A stretch of DNA of 64,000 bases from Polaromonas sp. AET17H-212 (GTDB lineage Bacteria; Pseudomonadota; Gammaproteobacteria; Burkholderiales; Burkholderiaceae_C). The stretch is from positions 1 through 64,000 of the forward strand of contig NZ_NBZW01000025.1 in NCBI RefSeq assembly GCF_002379085.1, in the 5' to 3' direction. This document shows, piece by piece, positions 1-7,984 of this stretch. Within the stretch, counting starts at the first letter, position 1; the number at the start of each line of letters is the position of its first letter. The translations under genes and the position numbers were made by a program. The notes under the pieces are model-generated. The model had not been told where the DNA came from. It did not search any database and saw only the letters and a program-made list of their open reading frames with translations.

Positions 1-566
1 GCGGGGGCCGGCTGGCGGGTGAGAAGCTGGGCCAACCGGCTGCCCGGCGGGTGCTGGCCGAGCCGCAGCTGGGCCCGGACAAACTGGTGAACCTCGGCCA
101 CCAGCGGCCCCTCCACTTCAACCGCATAGTCCTGCTTGGCCTCGGGCCCGAAGTCGGCGAGGTGGTCGGCCGAATAGTTGATGCCGCCGACGAAGGCCCG
201 TTTGCCGTCGACCACCACGATCTTGCGGTGCATGCGGCGAAACAGGTTGGTGCGGTAGCCCCACAGGCGGGGGCTGGGGTCGAACACATGCACCCGCACG
301 CCGGCCTGCGTCAGCGCCAGGATGTAGGCCGGCGAGAGATCGGGGGAGCCGTAGCCGTCGATGGTGATGTCGATCCGCACGCCGCGCCGCGCAGCGGTCA
401 ACAGCACTTTCTGCAGGGCCAGGCCGACCTTGTCTTCAAACAGGATGAAGGTCTCCAGCAGCACCTCGTGCTCGGCTGCCGCGATGCATTCGAAAACGCG
501 CGGGAAAAAGCCCTCGCCGTTTTCCAGCAAGGTGAAGCGGTTGCCGGCGACCCAGCGGCCGTTCAT
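1..566 (-). CDS. clsB: cardiolipin synthase ClsB-like, phospholipase D family (3' end outside window)
   Basis: Membrane-associated enzyme expected to make cardiolipin by phosphatidyl transfer. The visible 188 residues begin at ATG 566 and hold the first HKD motif (H113, K115, D120 in HRKIVVVDG followed by FVGG), the phospholipase D signature; the second HKD lies beyond the window edge. The early MNGRWVAGNR stretch matches the short ClsB/YbhO type, which lacks N-terminal membrane helices. It lies 34 bp downstream of a YbhP-like gene on the same strand, the same order as ybhP-ybhO in enterobacteria, which strengthens the call. The substrate is inferred from family only. Confidence 0.85.
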   Translation of the reverse strand, partial: MNGRWVAGNRFTLLENGEGFFPRVFECIAAAEHEVLLETFILFEDKVGLALQKVLLTAARRGVRIDITIDGYGSPDLSPAYILALTQAGVRVHVFDPSPRLWGYRTNLFRRMHRKIVVVDGKRAFVGGINYSADHLADFGPEAKQDYAVEVEGPLVAEVHQFVRAQLRLGQHPPGSRLAQLLTRQPAP

Positions 567-600
567 GAGGTGGTCTCCGGTGCAGGGCCCTGAGGCATGT

Positions 601-1476
601 TCAGAACTCGATTTCAGCGGCCAGCGGTGCGTGGTCCGACAGGTGCGACCAGGGTTTGAGCGGCAGCACGACGGGCGAATGGCCGATCGCGTTGCGCACG
701 TAGATGCGGTCCAGCGGCAGCACCGGAAAACGCGCGGGGAAGGTGCGCGCCGCCTTGCCGTTGGCGTTGACGAACACCTCGTGCATGGCGGCGCCCTGTT
801 CCAGCACGGCATGGGCGCGGCGGCGCCAGTCGTTGAAGTCGCCGGCCGCGATCACCGGCGCGCTGGCCGGGATGTCCTTGTGCACCATGTCGCAGAGCAT
901 GTGCAGCTGCTTGAGGCGGTGCGATTCGGCCAGGCCCAGGTGAACGCAGATGGCGTGCACATGCGTGTCGCGGCCGGGCACTTCCAGCACGCAGTGCAGC
1001 AGGCCGCGCCGCTCGGGGCCGCTGATGGACACGTCGCGGTTCTCGAAGTGGACGATGGGAAACTTCGACAGCACGGCATTGCCGTGATGGCCGTTGGTGT
1101 ACACGGCGTTGCGGCCGTAGGCAAACTGCGGCCAGATGGTGTCGGCCAGGAATTCGTAATGCGGTGTGGCCGGGTAGTTGGCGACGCGGCTTTCGTGGCG
1201 GGCGTGGGTGCCGGTGACTTCCTGCAGGAACACCACATCGGCGCCGACCGTGCGCACCGCTTCGCGCAGTTCATGCAGGATGAACTTGCGGTTGAAGAAG
1301 GTGAAGCCCTTGTGGATGTTGACGGTCAGGACCTTGATGGAGACACTCTGGGCGGCCGTGGCAATGGCCGCCTGGGTTTGCGCCAGTGCATCGGCCTCGT
1401 CGGGCGGCGCTTGCACCACGGAGACGGAGGGCGCCACGGGTTCGCTGGGCTTGAGAGGTGTTTCGGAAGAGGGCAT
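601..1476 (-). CDS. ybhP: endonuclease/exonuclease/phosphatase family protein, YbhP-like
   Basis: 291-residue EEP-fold protein. The conserved series is present: TVNIH near 51-55, FLQEV with metal-binding E86, GNAVLS, VHLGL, AAGDFND, LDRIYV and a terminal SDHAPL containing the catalytic Asp-His. Such enzymes cleave phosphodiester or phosphomonoester bonds with a divalent metal; the true substrate of YbhP is unknown. The first ~45 residues are Pro/Ala-rich and unlike the fold, so the real start may lie further in. It sits directly upstream of the cardiolipin synthase gene, probably in one transcript, pointing to a phospholipid-related role. Confidence 0.85.
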   Translation of the reverse strand: MPSSETPLKPSEPVAPSVSVVQAPPDEADALAQTQAAIATAAQSVSIKVLTVNIHKGFTFFNRKFILHELREAVRTVGADVVFLQEVTGTHARHESRVANYPATPHYEFLADTIWPQFAYGRNAVYTNGHHGNAVLSKFPIVHFENRDVSISGPERRGLLHCVLEVPGRDTHVHAICVHLGLAESHRLKQLHMLCDMVHKDIPASAPVIAAGDFNDWRRRAHAVLEQGAAMHEVFVNANGKAARTFPARFPVLPLDRIYVRNAIGHSPVVLPLKPWSHLSDHAPLAAEIEF

Positions 1477-1788
1477 GGCGCGGCAAAAGGAGCAAAGCCT
1501 TATTGTCGCGCGGCCGTGCCCAAAGGCTGTAGGACAGCAAGCTCATTTGCCGTGTAGCGGGCGGGGTCTTGCGCCCGCATGTCAAGCGTCCGTAAAGGTC
1601 GGTGTCCTACGTCAGGCAGGGGGGCTCTCCGGCAGGTCCGGGCCGGCCTGGGTAGTAGATTTGAGTTACCCAGTTCCGACAAGGCGCTGGCGTCTGCAGC
1701 CGCCTTTCCGGGCGCCCTGCAGGCTGGCAGTTACTTCAGAGGGTCACGACCCGCCCTGGCCTGCCTGTTTCATCACAAGGAGTTTGAA
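1477..1788. other. 312-bp divergent intergenic region
   Basis: Separates the ybhP-like gene (minus) from a secreted-protein gene (plus). I see no gene. The octamer TGTCCTAC occurs at 1603-1610 and inverted at 1529-1536 within a short palindrome (GCTGTAGGACAGC); the same octamer precedes the DUF1328 gene at 12173-12180. The start at 1789 has a good AAGGAG site at 1777-1782. Confidence 0.6.
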
Positions 1789-2265
1789 ATGAACAAGTTT
1801 TCCATGCGTTCCCTTTCTGCCGCTGCGGCCCTGACCGCCACGCTGGCTTTTGCAGCCCATGCCCAGGTGGGTGTCGGCGCTGACGTCGGTGTGCGCACCG
1901 GAGTCAACAACAACATCAGCAGCGACGTGCGAGCCAACGCAGGCGTTGGCGTGAACGCCACTGCTTCCTCGTACGGCACGGCCACGCGCAGCGACAGCTC
2001 GATGGGCGCCAACACCGACACACGGGCCGGTGCCCAGGTCTCGGGCGGCAGCGTCAAGGGCACGGTCAGCCGCACAGCGAACCGCACAGAAAACGCCGTG
2101 GAGCGTGGTGCCAGCGCGACGAAGAATGTCGCCGGGCGCGCGGTCAACTCGGTGGGCAACGTCGCCCGCCGTGCCGGCAACGGCATCCAGAACGCCTTGC
2201 CCGCCAGTGCGCGTGGCAACGTGCAGGGCTCGGCCGCTGTCGGCGGCCAGGTCGAGGCCAAGTAA
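1789..2265 (+). CDS. secreted Gly/Val/Asn-rich hypothetical protein
   Basis: 158 residues beginning at ATG 1789, chosen because AAGGAG lies 6 bp upstream and an ideal signal peptide follows (MNKF, hydrophobic Ala/Leu core, cleavage near AHA-Q at 23/24). The mature part is of low complexity: GV-rich segments, then Ser/Thr-rich, then a basic Arg/Asn/Ala tail with NVARRAGN-type repeats. No cysteines and no recognisable domain. It is probably periplasmic or surface-associated. A strong intrinsic terminator follows at 2291-2340, so it is likely monocistronic. Function unknown. Confidence 0.8.
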   Translation: MNKFSMRSLSAAAALTATLAFAAHAQVGVGADVGVRTGVNNNISSDVRANAGVGVNATASSYGTATRSDSSMGANTDTRAGAQVSGGSVKGTVSRTANRTENAVERGASATKNVAGRAVNSVGNVARRAGNGIQNALPASARGNVQGSAAVGGQVEAK

Positions 2266-2290
2266 ACCGGTACTGAACCGACGGTCCTGC

Positions 2291-2340
2291 GGGGCCGGGC
2301 CGCCGGGGCATGTTCCCGGTGACCCGGCCCCCTTTTTTTT
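2291..2340 (+). terminator. intrinsic terminator after secreted-protein gene
   Basis: Perfect 9-bp stem GGGGCCGGG (2291-2299) / CCCGGCCCC (2323-2331) followed by eight T (2333-2340). It lies 26 bp after the stop codon at 2265. Confidence 0.85.
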
Positions 2341-2446
2341 GCCTGCGTGACGGGCGTCTGCGCGGGCTGTGCCGTATGCTGCGTCTGGTTCCGGCGTGGC
2401 CTCAGGCCGGCCACCCGCGTCCCCCATTCCCTGAAAGGATTTCGCC

Positions 2447-2815
2447 ATGCCCCGCGCCATACTTGAGGAGTCCCGCATCCACCCGGCCATCCGGGGCAAG
2501 ATCGCCCGCCATGAGCAGGCCATCGTGCAGGAAGTGCAGGCCGCCGTGGCCGTCCATCCGGTGGTGGTGGTCGGCATGGCCATGAACCCGTTTCCGCGCA
2601 AGGCGCGCCGTGCGCTGGATGCGGCGGGGGTGGCGCACCACTACCTCGAATACGGCAACTACCTCAACACCTGGCGCGAGCGCAATGCCCTGAAGATGTG
2701 GACCGGCTGGCCCACCTTTCCCATGATCTTTGTGCGCGGCACGCTGATCGGCGGCGCGGGCGACCTGGACAAGCTGATCGCCAGCGGCGAACTCAAGGCC
2801 CTGCTGGGCGGCTGA
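2447..2815 (+). CDS. glutaredoxin-fold protein lacking the active-site cysteine
   Basis: 122 residues with an AAGGA site 8 bp before ATG 2447. Residues ~36-121 follow the monothiol glutaredoxin pattern: a beta strand (VVVVGMAMN), then FPRKARRAL where Grx4-type proteins have CGFS and helix 2, then the cis-proline motif (GWPTFPMIFV) and the glycine pair (LIGGAGDLDKL). The protein contains no cysteine at all, so it cannot do thiol chemistry or bind an Fe-S cluster through the usual ligand. The glutathione-binding framework seems kept. It may be a regulatory or structural relative; its function is not known to me. Confidence 0.8.
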   Translation: MPRAILEESRIHPAIRGKIARHEQAIVQEVQAAVAVHPVVVVGMAMNPFPRKARRALDAAGVAHHYLEYGNYLNTWRERNALKMWTGWPTFPMIFVRGTLIGGAGDLDKLIASGELKALLGG

Positions 2816-2867
2816 AGCGGAGTTTAGGCGGGGCACCGTTAACCACATGCGTGGGCGCTCCCTCTTC

Positions 2868-2950
2868 TCACCAGCCGGGGCCGCAGGCGCAGCGCCCCCC
2901 TCGGGGGGCAGAGAGCTACGCGTAGCGAGCGAACGTGGGGGCTCTACGTG
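2868..2950. repeat. GC-rich hairpin repeat (C6/G6 stem)
   Basis: The intergenic stretch holds GCGCCCCCC-TCGG-GGGGC and a CTACGCGTAG palindrome followed by a GTGGGGG tract. The same style of element (short hairpin plus C5-TCGA-G5) occurs at 17030-17070. I recognise such elements as frequent intergenic repeats in Comamonadaceae; the role is unknown. Confidence 0.5.
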
Positions 2951-2956
2951 GGGGCG

Positions 2957-4027
2957 CTATTTCGGCCGTGGCCGGGAAAGCCCCTTGTCGGGCTGGGACA
3001 GGGTGCCGGCCCGCAAGGCCTTGACGGCGTGGGCCACCGCGCTGGCGACATTGCGCACCTCGGCCTGCATGGGCGCGTCGGCGTCCAGGTCGTCATGGCT
3101 GGTGGCGTAAGGCGTGTAGTAGCCGACATAACGGTCCAGCCGGGCCTGGCTGCCGGCGTCGATCAGGCCCATCCAGTCGAGCCAGTCGGACAGGCCGCGC
3201 CGCACGCCTTCGATGCCTGCGACATCGCCGTGCACGACCAGGCCGTAGGCGCGGCCGGCCAGGTGTTGGGGGTAGTCCCAGCCCTGCAGCTCCAGCGCCT
3301 TGGCCTCGGCGATCTTCTTGCCGTGGGTGCTGGTGGGGTCGGGGTTGCCGCCGTCGGCGCAGACCAGCCGGTCGATCATGAGCTTGAGCGGGCTCGGTGA
3401 CTGGTACCAGTACACCGGCGTCACGATGATGACCGCATGCGCTGCCGTCCAGCGCTCGTAGATCTCGTTCATCCAGTCGCTGGTTTGTCCCTGGGCATGG
3501 TTGGGGTAACAGCTGCAGGGCCAGTGGCACAGCGGCATGGCGGTGGACACGCAGCCTTTGCAGGGATGGATGTTCAAGTGGTAGCTCGATGTGAGCAGGC
3601 TGAGGTCGAGCACATCGGTCTGGATCTGTGCCTGCGCGAGGGTTTCTTCGGCCCACTGCACCATGCGGAAGGTTTTCGAGATCTCACCGGGGCAGGTGCC
3701 GTCGTTGCGCGCCGAACCGCAGACCAGCAGCACACGTGAGGGTGTCGCCGGGTCCTGCCACACCGCCTGGGCCTGCTCAATACGCGCCTTGGTCGCCAGC
3801 CACTCGACGGAGAGGTCGTAGTCCGGGTCGGCGTAACCCGGGCCGGCCTTGCGTGTGCGGGGCGCCTTGCGGCCTTCCTGGTAGGCGTCCCAGGCAATCG
3901 CCTCGACGCGGGAGATCGCCTCGGCTTCCGCCTGGAAGGCCGGGTCCATGAAGGATTCCATGAAACGTTCATGGAACACGCTGCGCGATAAAGCGGCCGG
4001 CGCCTGGCCTGTGCGGATGGAGGTCAT
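2957..4027 (-). CDS. flavodoxin-family NAD(P)H-dependent oxidoreductase with Cys cluster
   Basis: 356 residues. A ~95-residue N-terminal extension precedes a flavodoxin-like FMN-binding core that starts at SRVLLVCGSARNDGTCPG (phosphate-binding loop) and continues with PVYWYQSPSPLKLMIDR, typical of NADPH-dependent FMN reductases. Between them a cysteine cluster (C156, C159, C167, C171, C173) resembles the spaced cysteines of iron-sulfur flavoproteins, so an Fe-S cluster is possible but not shown. Start ATG 4027 has no Shine-Dalgarno; TAAACT stands 6 bp before it. The physiological partner is unknown. Confidence 0.8.
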   Translation of the reverse strand: MTSIRTGQAPAALSRSVFHERFMESFMDPAFQAEAEAISRVEAIAWDAYQEGRKAPRTRKAGPGYADPDYDLSVEWLATKARIEQAQAVWQDPATPSRVLLVCGSARNDGTCPGEISKTFRMVQWAEETLAQAQIQTDVLDLSLLTSSYHLNIHPCKGCVSTAMPLCHWPCSCYPNHAQGQTSDWMNEIYERWTAAHAVIIVTPVYWYQSPSPLKLMIDRLVCADGGNPDPTSTHGKKIAEAKALELQGWDYPQHLAGRAYGLVVHGDVAGIEGVRRGLSDWLDWMGLIDAGSQARLDRYVGYYTPYATSHDDLDADAPMQAEVRNVASAVAHAVKALRAGTLSQPDKGLSRPRPK

Positions 4028-4201
4028 GGCGCCAGTTTAGGCAGGCCGCCCGCTGGAAAAGCGAAGCTTGCACCTCGTCCTACGCGGGAAGGCGGTGGCG
4101 TCTGGCGAGGCAGGAAAAATGAGTCAAAAGTGCGTCCAGCCCAAGACCTGTCTACGCAAGCAGCTCCTGAAAGCAGAGCGCTTCAAGTGCGACCCGCCAT
4201 C

Positions 4202-4242
4202 AAAAAAGCCTGCGCCACGCCCGACGGGGACGCGGCGCAGGC
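4202..4242 (-). terminator. intrinsic terminator after Spy-like gene
   Basis: Stem GCCTGCGCC (4208-4216) / GGCGCAGGC (4234-4242); on the minus strand the stem is followed by six T (complement of 4202-4207). It lies 55 bp beyond the Spy-like stop codon. Confidence 0.8.
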
Positions 4243-4296
4243 TGGAGGCAGGCTGCGTTCAGGGCGGTGAGGGCCGCCCTGTGGCGCCAGGAAGGC

Positions 4297-4848
4297 TCAG
4301 CCTTTGTGATGCTGGCCGTGGTGTCCACCATGGCCCATGCCGCCGCGGCCCATGCGCTGGCTGTCAAAGACTTTTTGCTGCTCGGGGCTGAGCGCGGCAT
4401 AAAAGGTCTTGGTCGCCTCGCCGCGTTTGTCCATGGCGGCGCTCATCTCGGCCATGCGCTGGGTGCGCAGGGCACGCATCTTGTCGATGCGCTCGGGCGT
4501 GGTCAGCTTGTCGAACTCGGCCTTCATGGCGGCGCGGTCGGGGCGGGCGCCGTGAACCGGCGGCTGCCTGGAGGCGGTGAAGGCTGTCCACGCGCCTTCC
4601 TGGGCCGGCGTGAGCTTGAGTTTGGCCTTGAGCTCGGTCTGGTGCTTGGCGATGCGCGCCTGCATCTGGGCGGGGTCATGGCGGCCCATGTGGTCGCCAT
4701 GGTGGCCACCGGCTTTGGCCGGCGTGCCCGCTGTGGCGGGTGCCGCGGGCGCAACGGTTTGTGCCGTGGCGGCCAGGGCCGCGGTGGCCATGATGCCGGC
4801 GAGCACCAGGGACTGGACTGATTTCAGGGGTGTGAACATAGAGGTCAT
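4297..4848 (-). CDS. periplasmic Spy/CpxP-like LTXXQ-motif protein, His-rich
   Basis: 183 residues with an N-terminal signal peptide (hydrophobic core SLVLAGIMATAALA, cleavage near ATAQ). Two LTPAQ / LSPEQQ motifs (LKLTPAQEGAW and ALSPEQQKVF) and a helical, charged middle fit the Spy/CpxP superfamily of periplasmic chaperones and metal-stress sensors. A histidine-rich segment (HHGDHMGRH) follows the Ala/Pro linker, and the C terminus is a Gly/His tail, suggesting metal binding. Its position beside copZ-cueR-copA suggests an envelope role in copper stress, but that is inference. It ends in a clear terminator at 4202-4242. Confidence 0.8.
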   Translation of the reverse strand: MTSMFTPLKSVQSLVLAGIMATAALAATAQTVAPAAPATAGTPAKAGGHHGDHMGRHDPAQMQARIAKHQTELKAKLKLTPAQEGAWTAFTASRQPPVHGARPDRAAMKAEFDKLTTPERIDKMRALRTQRMAEMSAAMDKRGEATKTFYAALSPEQQKVFDSQRMGRGGMGHGGHHGQHHKG

Positions 4849-4947
4849 GAAAGCTTCCTTTCGGTAGAAGACAAGCCTGTGGCCGGGAGTGGCGTGAGGT
4901 TGAAGGGAAGTTTGCGCCGCCTGTGTAAGGGCGCCATGACGCCTGCG

Positions 4948-5388
4948 TCAGGATTTTGTAAAGTTTTTTTGCAGAACCGGGCGCGGGGCCACGCCGGCAA
5001 GGTCGTCGAGGATGGGGCAGTCGGGCCGGTCGTTGCCCTGGCAGCAGTGGATCAGGTGACCCAGCGTTTTCTGCATGGCCTGCATGGCGGCGATGCGCTG
5101 GGCCAGGTCGTCGGCGTGTTTCTGCGCAATGCGCCGCACGTTTTCGCTGGCGCGGCGGCGGTTTTGCCAGAGGCTGACCAGCTCGGCGATTTCCGGCATG
5201 GAAAAACCAAGCTCGCGCGAGCGCTTGATGAAGCGCAGCGTGTGGACCTCGGTTTCGCTGTACTGGCGGTAGCCGCTGTCGCTGCGGTGCACATGCGGCA
5301 GCAGCCCCAGCGACTCGTAGTGCCGCACCATCTTGGCGGACACGCCGGACTGGCGCGCCGCCTCACCGATGTTCATGGGTGCGCTCAT
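4948..5388 (-). CDS. cueR: MerR-family copper-responsive regulator CueR
   Basis: 146 residues starting at ATG 5388, which overlaps the copZ stop as ATGA, implying translational coupling. N-terminal MerR winged helix-turn-helix (MNIGEAARQSGVSAKMVRHYESLGLL), a long dimerisation helix, and a C-terminal metal loop with C116 and C124 spaced eight apart in CQGNDRPDCPIL, matching the Cu(I) ligands of CueR. It should activate copA and its own copZ-cueR operon by untwisting the 19-bp spacers of the two divergent promoters at 5617-5647 and 5699-5729. Shortened starts such as M5 are possible. Confidence 0.93.
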   Translation of the reverse strand: MSAPMNIGEAARQSGVSAKMVRHYESLGLLPHVHRSDSGYRQYSETEVHTLRFIKRSRELGFSMPEIAELVSLWQNRRRASENVRRIAQKHADDLAQRIAAMQAMQKTLGHLIHCCQGNDRPDCPILDDLAGVAPRPVLQKNFTKS

Positions 5389-5579
5389 GCGGTGGCATAG
5401 CCTTCTTCGGAAATCGCCGCAATGATGGCCTCGCGGGGCTGGTCCGACCGCACCTCCACCTTGCCGGCTGCGCGATCTATCTTGACTTCGGCCTGCGGAT
5501 CGAGGGTCTTGACGGCCTGGGTCACGGCGCGTTCGCAATGGCCGCAGGTCATGCCCTGTACGTTGAAGGTCTGGTCCAT
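5385..5579 (-). CDS. copZ: copper chaperone CopZ, HMA domain
   Basis: 64-residue cytosolic heavy-metal-associated domain with GMTCGHCERAV (C12, C15), which binds Cu(I) and hands it to CopA or CueR. Start ATG 5579 has an AAGGA site 7 bp upstream. Its stop overlaps the cueR start by 4 bp. A CueR-type promoter lies upstream on the same strand, giving a leader of about 30 nt. Length and motif are typical of the family. Confidence 0.93.
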   Translation of the reverse strand: MDQTFNVQGMTCGHCERAVTQAVKTLDPQAEVKIDRAAGKVEVRSDQPREAIIAAISEEGYATA

Positions 5580-5616
5580 GGGGTTGTCCTTTCGGGGTTG
5601 ACTGGAAGAAGCCTGA

Positions 5617-5647
5617 AGCCTGAAGCTTGCCACCATGGTAAGGTCAA
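5617..5647 (-). promoter_or_regulatory. CueR-type promoter for copZ-cueR
   Basis: On the minus strand: -35 TTGACC (5647-5642), a 19-bp spacer typical of MerR-controlled promoters with dyad ACCTTACC / GGCAAGCT, and -10 CAGGCT (5622-5617). The layout matches the E. coli copA promoter (TTGACC, 19 bp, TAACCT). Confidence 0.75.
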
Positions 5648-5681
5648 GCGGGTTGGCACCAAACCCCTGCGTTGCGTAAGG

Positions 5682-5695
5682 TTGATCTCGATCAA
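5682..5695. promoter_or_regulatory. FNR/ANR-type box upstream of copA
   Basis: TTGAT-CTCG-ATCAA is a perfect match to the FNR consensus TTGAT-N4-ATCAA. Its centre (5688.5) is 47.5 bp before the copA start codon. It lies between the two divergent CueR promoters and directly abuts the copA -35 region. Confidence 0.65.
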
Positions 5696-5698
5696 GGT

Positions 5699-5729
5699 TT
5701 GACCTTGCCATGATGTCAAGGTTGACCAT
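5699..5729 (+). promoter_or_regulatory. CueR-type promoter for copA
   Basis: -35 TTGACC (5699-5704), 19-bp spacer containing the dyad ACCTTG-N9-CAAGGT, -10 GACCAT (5724-5729). The -10 ends only 6 bp before the copA ATG, so transcription would start at or very near the start codon. Confidence 0.75.
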
Positions 5730-5735
5730 TCATTC

Positions 5736-7940
5736 ATGAACACCACCCTCTCCCCCTCTACCCTGGACCTTGGCGTTGACGGCATGACCTGTGCGTCGTG
5801 TGTGTCGCGTGTTGAGAAGGCCCTGAAAAAAATCCCTGGCGTGCAAGACGCGATCGTGAACCTCGCCACCGAATCGGCGCGGGTGGTCTACGCCCCTTCG
5901 GCGCAGATGGACGCGCAGATTCGCCGCGCGGTGCGCAACGCCGGCTATGAGCCGCGCGCGGCGGAGGAAGCCGTGCCGGAAGAGCTTTCGCCGTGGGCCG
6001 GCTTTGCGCCGGTGGCCATCGGCCTGCTGCTCTCGGCGCCGCTGGTCGTGCCCATGCTCGGCGACCTGCTGGGCAAACACTGGATGCTGCCCGCCTGGCA
6101 GCAGTTCCTGCTGGCGACGCCGGTGCAGTTCATCCTGGGCGCGCGTTTTTACAAGGCGGGCTGGCATGCGCTCAAGGCGCTGACTGGCAACATGGACCTG
6201 CTGGTGGCCATTGGCACCAGCGCGGGTTGGGGCCTGTCGGTGTGGCTGTGGCTCAGTGCCGAGGCCGACACGATGCCGCATCTTTATTTCGAGGCCTCGG
6301 CCGTGGTGGTCACGCTGGTGCTGCTGGGCAAGTGGCTGGAGACGCGCGCCAAGCGCCAGACCACGGCGGCGATACGCGCGCTGCATGCCTTGCGGCCGGA
6401 GGTCGCGCATGTGCTGCAGGGCTCGGGCGAGGAAGCCGACCTGCCGGTGGCCGAGGTGCTGCTGGGCGACCGCCTGGTGGTGCGGCCGGGCGAGCGCATC
6501 CCGATGGACGGCCTGCTGCAGCAAGGGCAGACCCAGGTGGATGAATCGATGCTCACCGGCGAGCCGCTGCCGGTGACCAAACAAGCCGGCGACAGGCTCA
6601 CCGGCGGCAGCATCAACGGTGACGGGCGGGTGGTGCTGCAGGTAAGTGCCGTGGGCAGCGAAAGTGTGCTGGCCCACATCATCCGCCTGGTGGAGGACGC
6701 GCAGGCCGCCAAGGCCCCCATCCAGCGTCTGGTGGACCAGGTCTCGGCCGTGTTTGTGCCGGTGGTGCTGGCCATTGGCCTGCTCACCTTGCTGGGCTGG
6801 CTGTGGGCCGGCGCCGGCATGGAGACGGCGCTGATCCATGCGGTGGCCGTGCTGGTGATTGCCTGTCCCTGTGCGCTGGGGCTGGCCACGCCGGCAGCCA
6901 TCATGGCGGGCACCGGGGTGGCGGCGAAAAACGGCATTCTGATCAAGGACGCGCAGGCGCTGGAACTGGCGCACCAGGTCGACACCGTGGCCTTTGACAA
7001 GACCGGCACGCTGACCGTCGGGCGGCCGCGGCTGGTGGCATTCGTCGTGTCTCCAGACGCCGACGAAGCGGCACAGCTGGCGGTCGCCGCCAGCCTGCAA
7101 AGCGGCAGCGAACACCCGCTGGCTCGCGCGGTGGTGGCCGCCGCCCAGGAGCGCGGCATGACGGTGGCGCAGCCTGATGGCCTGCGTGCCGTGCCGGGCC
7201 GCGGCAGCGAGGGCGAGGTCGGCGTGCGCAGCTACCTGATCGGCAGCCTGCGCTGGATGGATGAACTCGGTGTGGACCTGGGCGCGCTGGCGGTGCAGGC
7301 GCAGCGGCTGCAGGGCGAAGGCGCGACGCTGGCGCTGCTGGTGGAACGCACGACCGCGGGCCTGAGCCCCCGGGCGTTGATGGCGTTTGCCGACGAACCC
7401 AAGGCCGGGGCCAAAGAAGCGCTGGCGGCGCTGCGCGTGCGCGGCATCCGCATCGTCATGATCTCCGGCGACAACCAGGGCGCGGCGCTGGCCATGGGTG
7501 CGCGTCTGGGTCTGGGTGCCGACGAGGTGATGGCGGAGGTGTTGCCCGGCGACAAGGCGGCAAAGGTGGCGGCGCTGAGGGCCGGCGGCCACACTGTGGT
7601 CATGGTCGGTGACGGCGTCAACGATGCGCCGGCGCTGGCGGCGGCCGATGTCGGCATGGCCATGGGCACGGGCACCGATGTGGCCATGCACGCGGCCGGC
7701 ATCACGCTGATGCGCGGCGACGTGGCGCTGGTCGCCGGTGCGCTCGACATCTCGCACCGCACGGTGATGAAGATCCGGCAGAACCTGTTCTGGGCCTTTG
7801 CCTACAACGTGGCCGGCATCCCGCTGGCGGCGCTGGGTTTCCTGAGCCCGGTGGTGGCCGGTGCGGCGATGGCGCTGTCCAGCGTCAGCGTGATCTCGAA
7901 CGCGCTGCTGCTCAAGCGCTGGCGGCTGCGCCGGGATTGA
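5736..7940 (+). CDS. copA: P1B-type Cu(I)-exporting ATPase CopA
   Basis: 734-residue inner-membrane pump that expels Cu(I) at the cost of ATP. One N-terminal HMA domain (GMTCASC, C19 and C22), then transmembrane helices, the A-domain (LTGEPLPV), the intramembrane CPC metal site (C377-C379, [12 protein letters not shown]), phosphorylation motif DKTGTLT (D421), the HP dipeptide (SEHPLA) and hinge [10 protein letters not shown]. All catalytic elements are intact. It is divergent from copZ-cueR. No Shine-Dalgarno precedes ATG 5736, and a later start would cut the HMA motif at M17. Expected regulation: CueR, and by sequence possibly an FNR-type protein. Confidence 0.95.
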   Translation: MNTTLSPSTLDLGVDGMTCASCVSRVEKALKKIPGVQDAIVNLATESARVVYAPSAQMDAQIRRAVRNAGYEPRAAEEAVPEELSPWAGFAPVAIGLLLSAPLVVPMLGDLLGKHWMLPAWQQFLLATPVQFILGARFYKAGWHALKALTGNMDLLVAIGTSAGWGLSVWLWLSAEADTMPHLYFEASAVVVTLVLLGKWLETRAKRQTTAAIRALHALRPEVAHVLQGSGEEADLPVAEVLLGDRLVVRPGERIPMDGLLQQGQTQVDESMLTGEPLPVTKQAGDRLTGGSINGDGRVVLQVSAVGSESVLAHIIRLVEDAQAAKAPIQRLVDQVSAVFVPVVLAIGLLTLLGWLWAGAGMETALIHAVAVLVIACPCALGLATPAAIMAGTGVAAKNGILIKDAQALELAHQVDTVAFDKTGTLTVGRPRLVAFVVSPDADEAAQLAVAASLQSGSEHPLARAVVAAAQERGMTVAQPDGLRAVPGRGSEGEVGVRSYLIGSLRWMDELGVDLGALAVQAQRLQGEGATLALLVERTTAGLSPRALMAFADEPKAGAKEALAALRVRGIRIVMISGDNQGAALAMGARLGLGADEVMAEVLPGDKAAKVAALRAGGHTVVMVGDGVNDAPALAAADVGMAMGTGTDVAMHAAGITLMRGDVALVAGALDISHRTVMKIRQNLFWAFAYNVAGIPLAALGFLSPVVAGAAMALSSVSVISNALLLKRWRLRRD

Positions 7941-7950
7941 CGTGGATCAA
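7937..7950. promoter_or_regulatory. FNR/ANR-type box upstream of hemerythrin gene
   Basis: TTGAC-GTGG-ATCAA has one mismatch to the FNR consensus and is centred at 7943.5, 41.5 bp before the ATG at 7985. If transcription starts at the ATG this is the classical class II activator position. It overlaps the copA stop codon. Confidence 0.55.
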
Positions 7951-7984
7951 GGTTTGGCGCCGGGGCCTGTGACAAGCTGCCGCC

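Noticed and set aside
5730-7757. 675-residue minus-strand frame
   Set aside because: Antisense shadow of copA; composition is His/Gln/Arg-rich and no motif is present.
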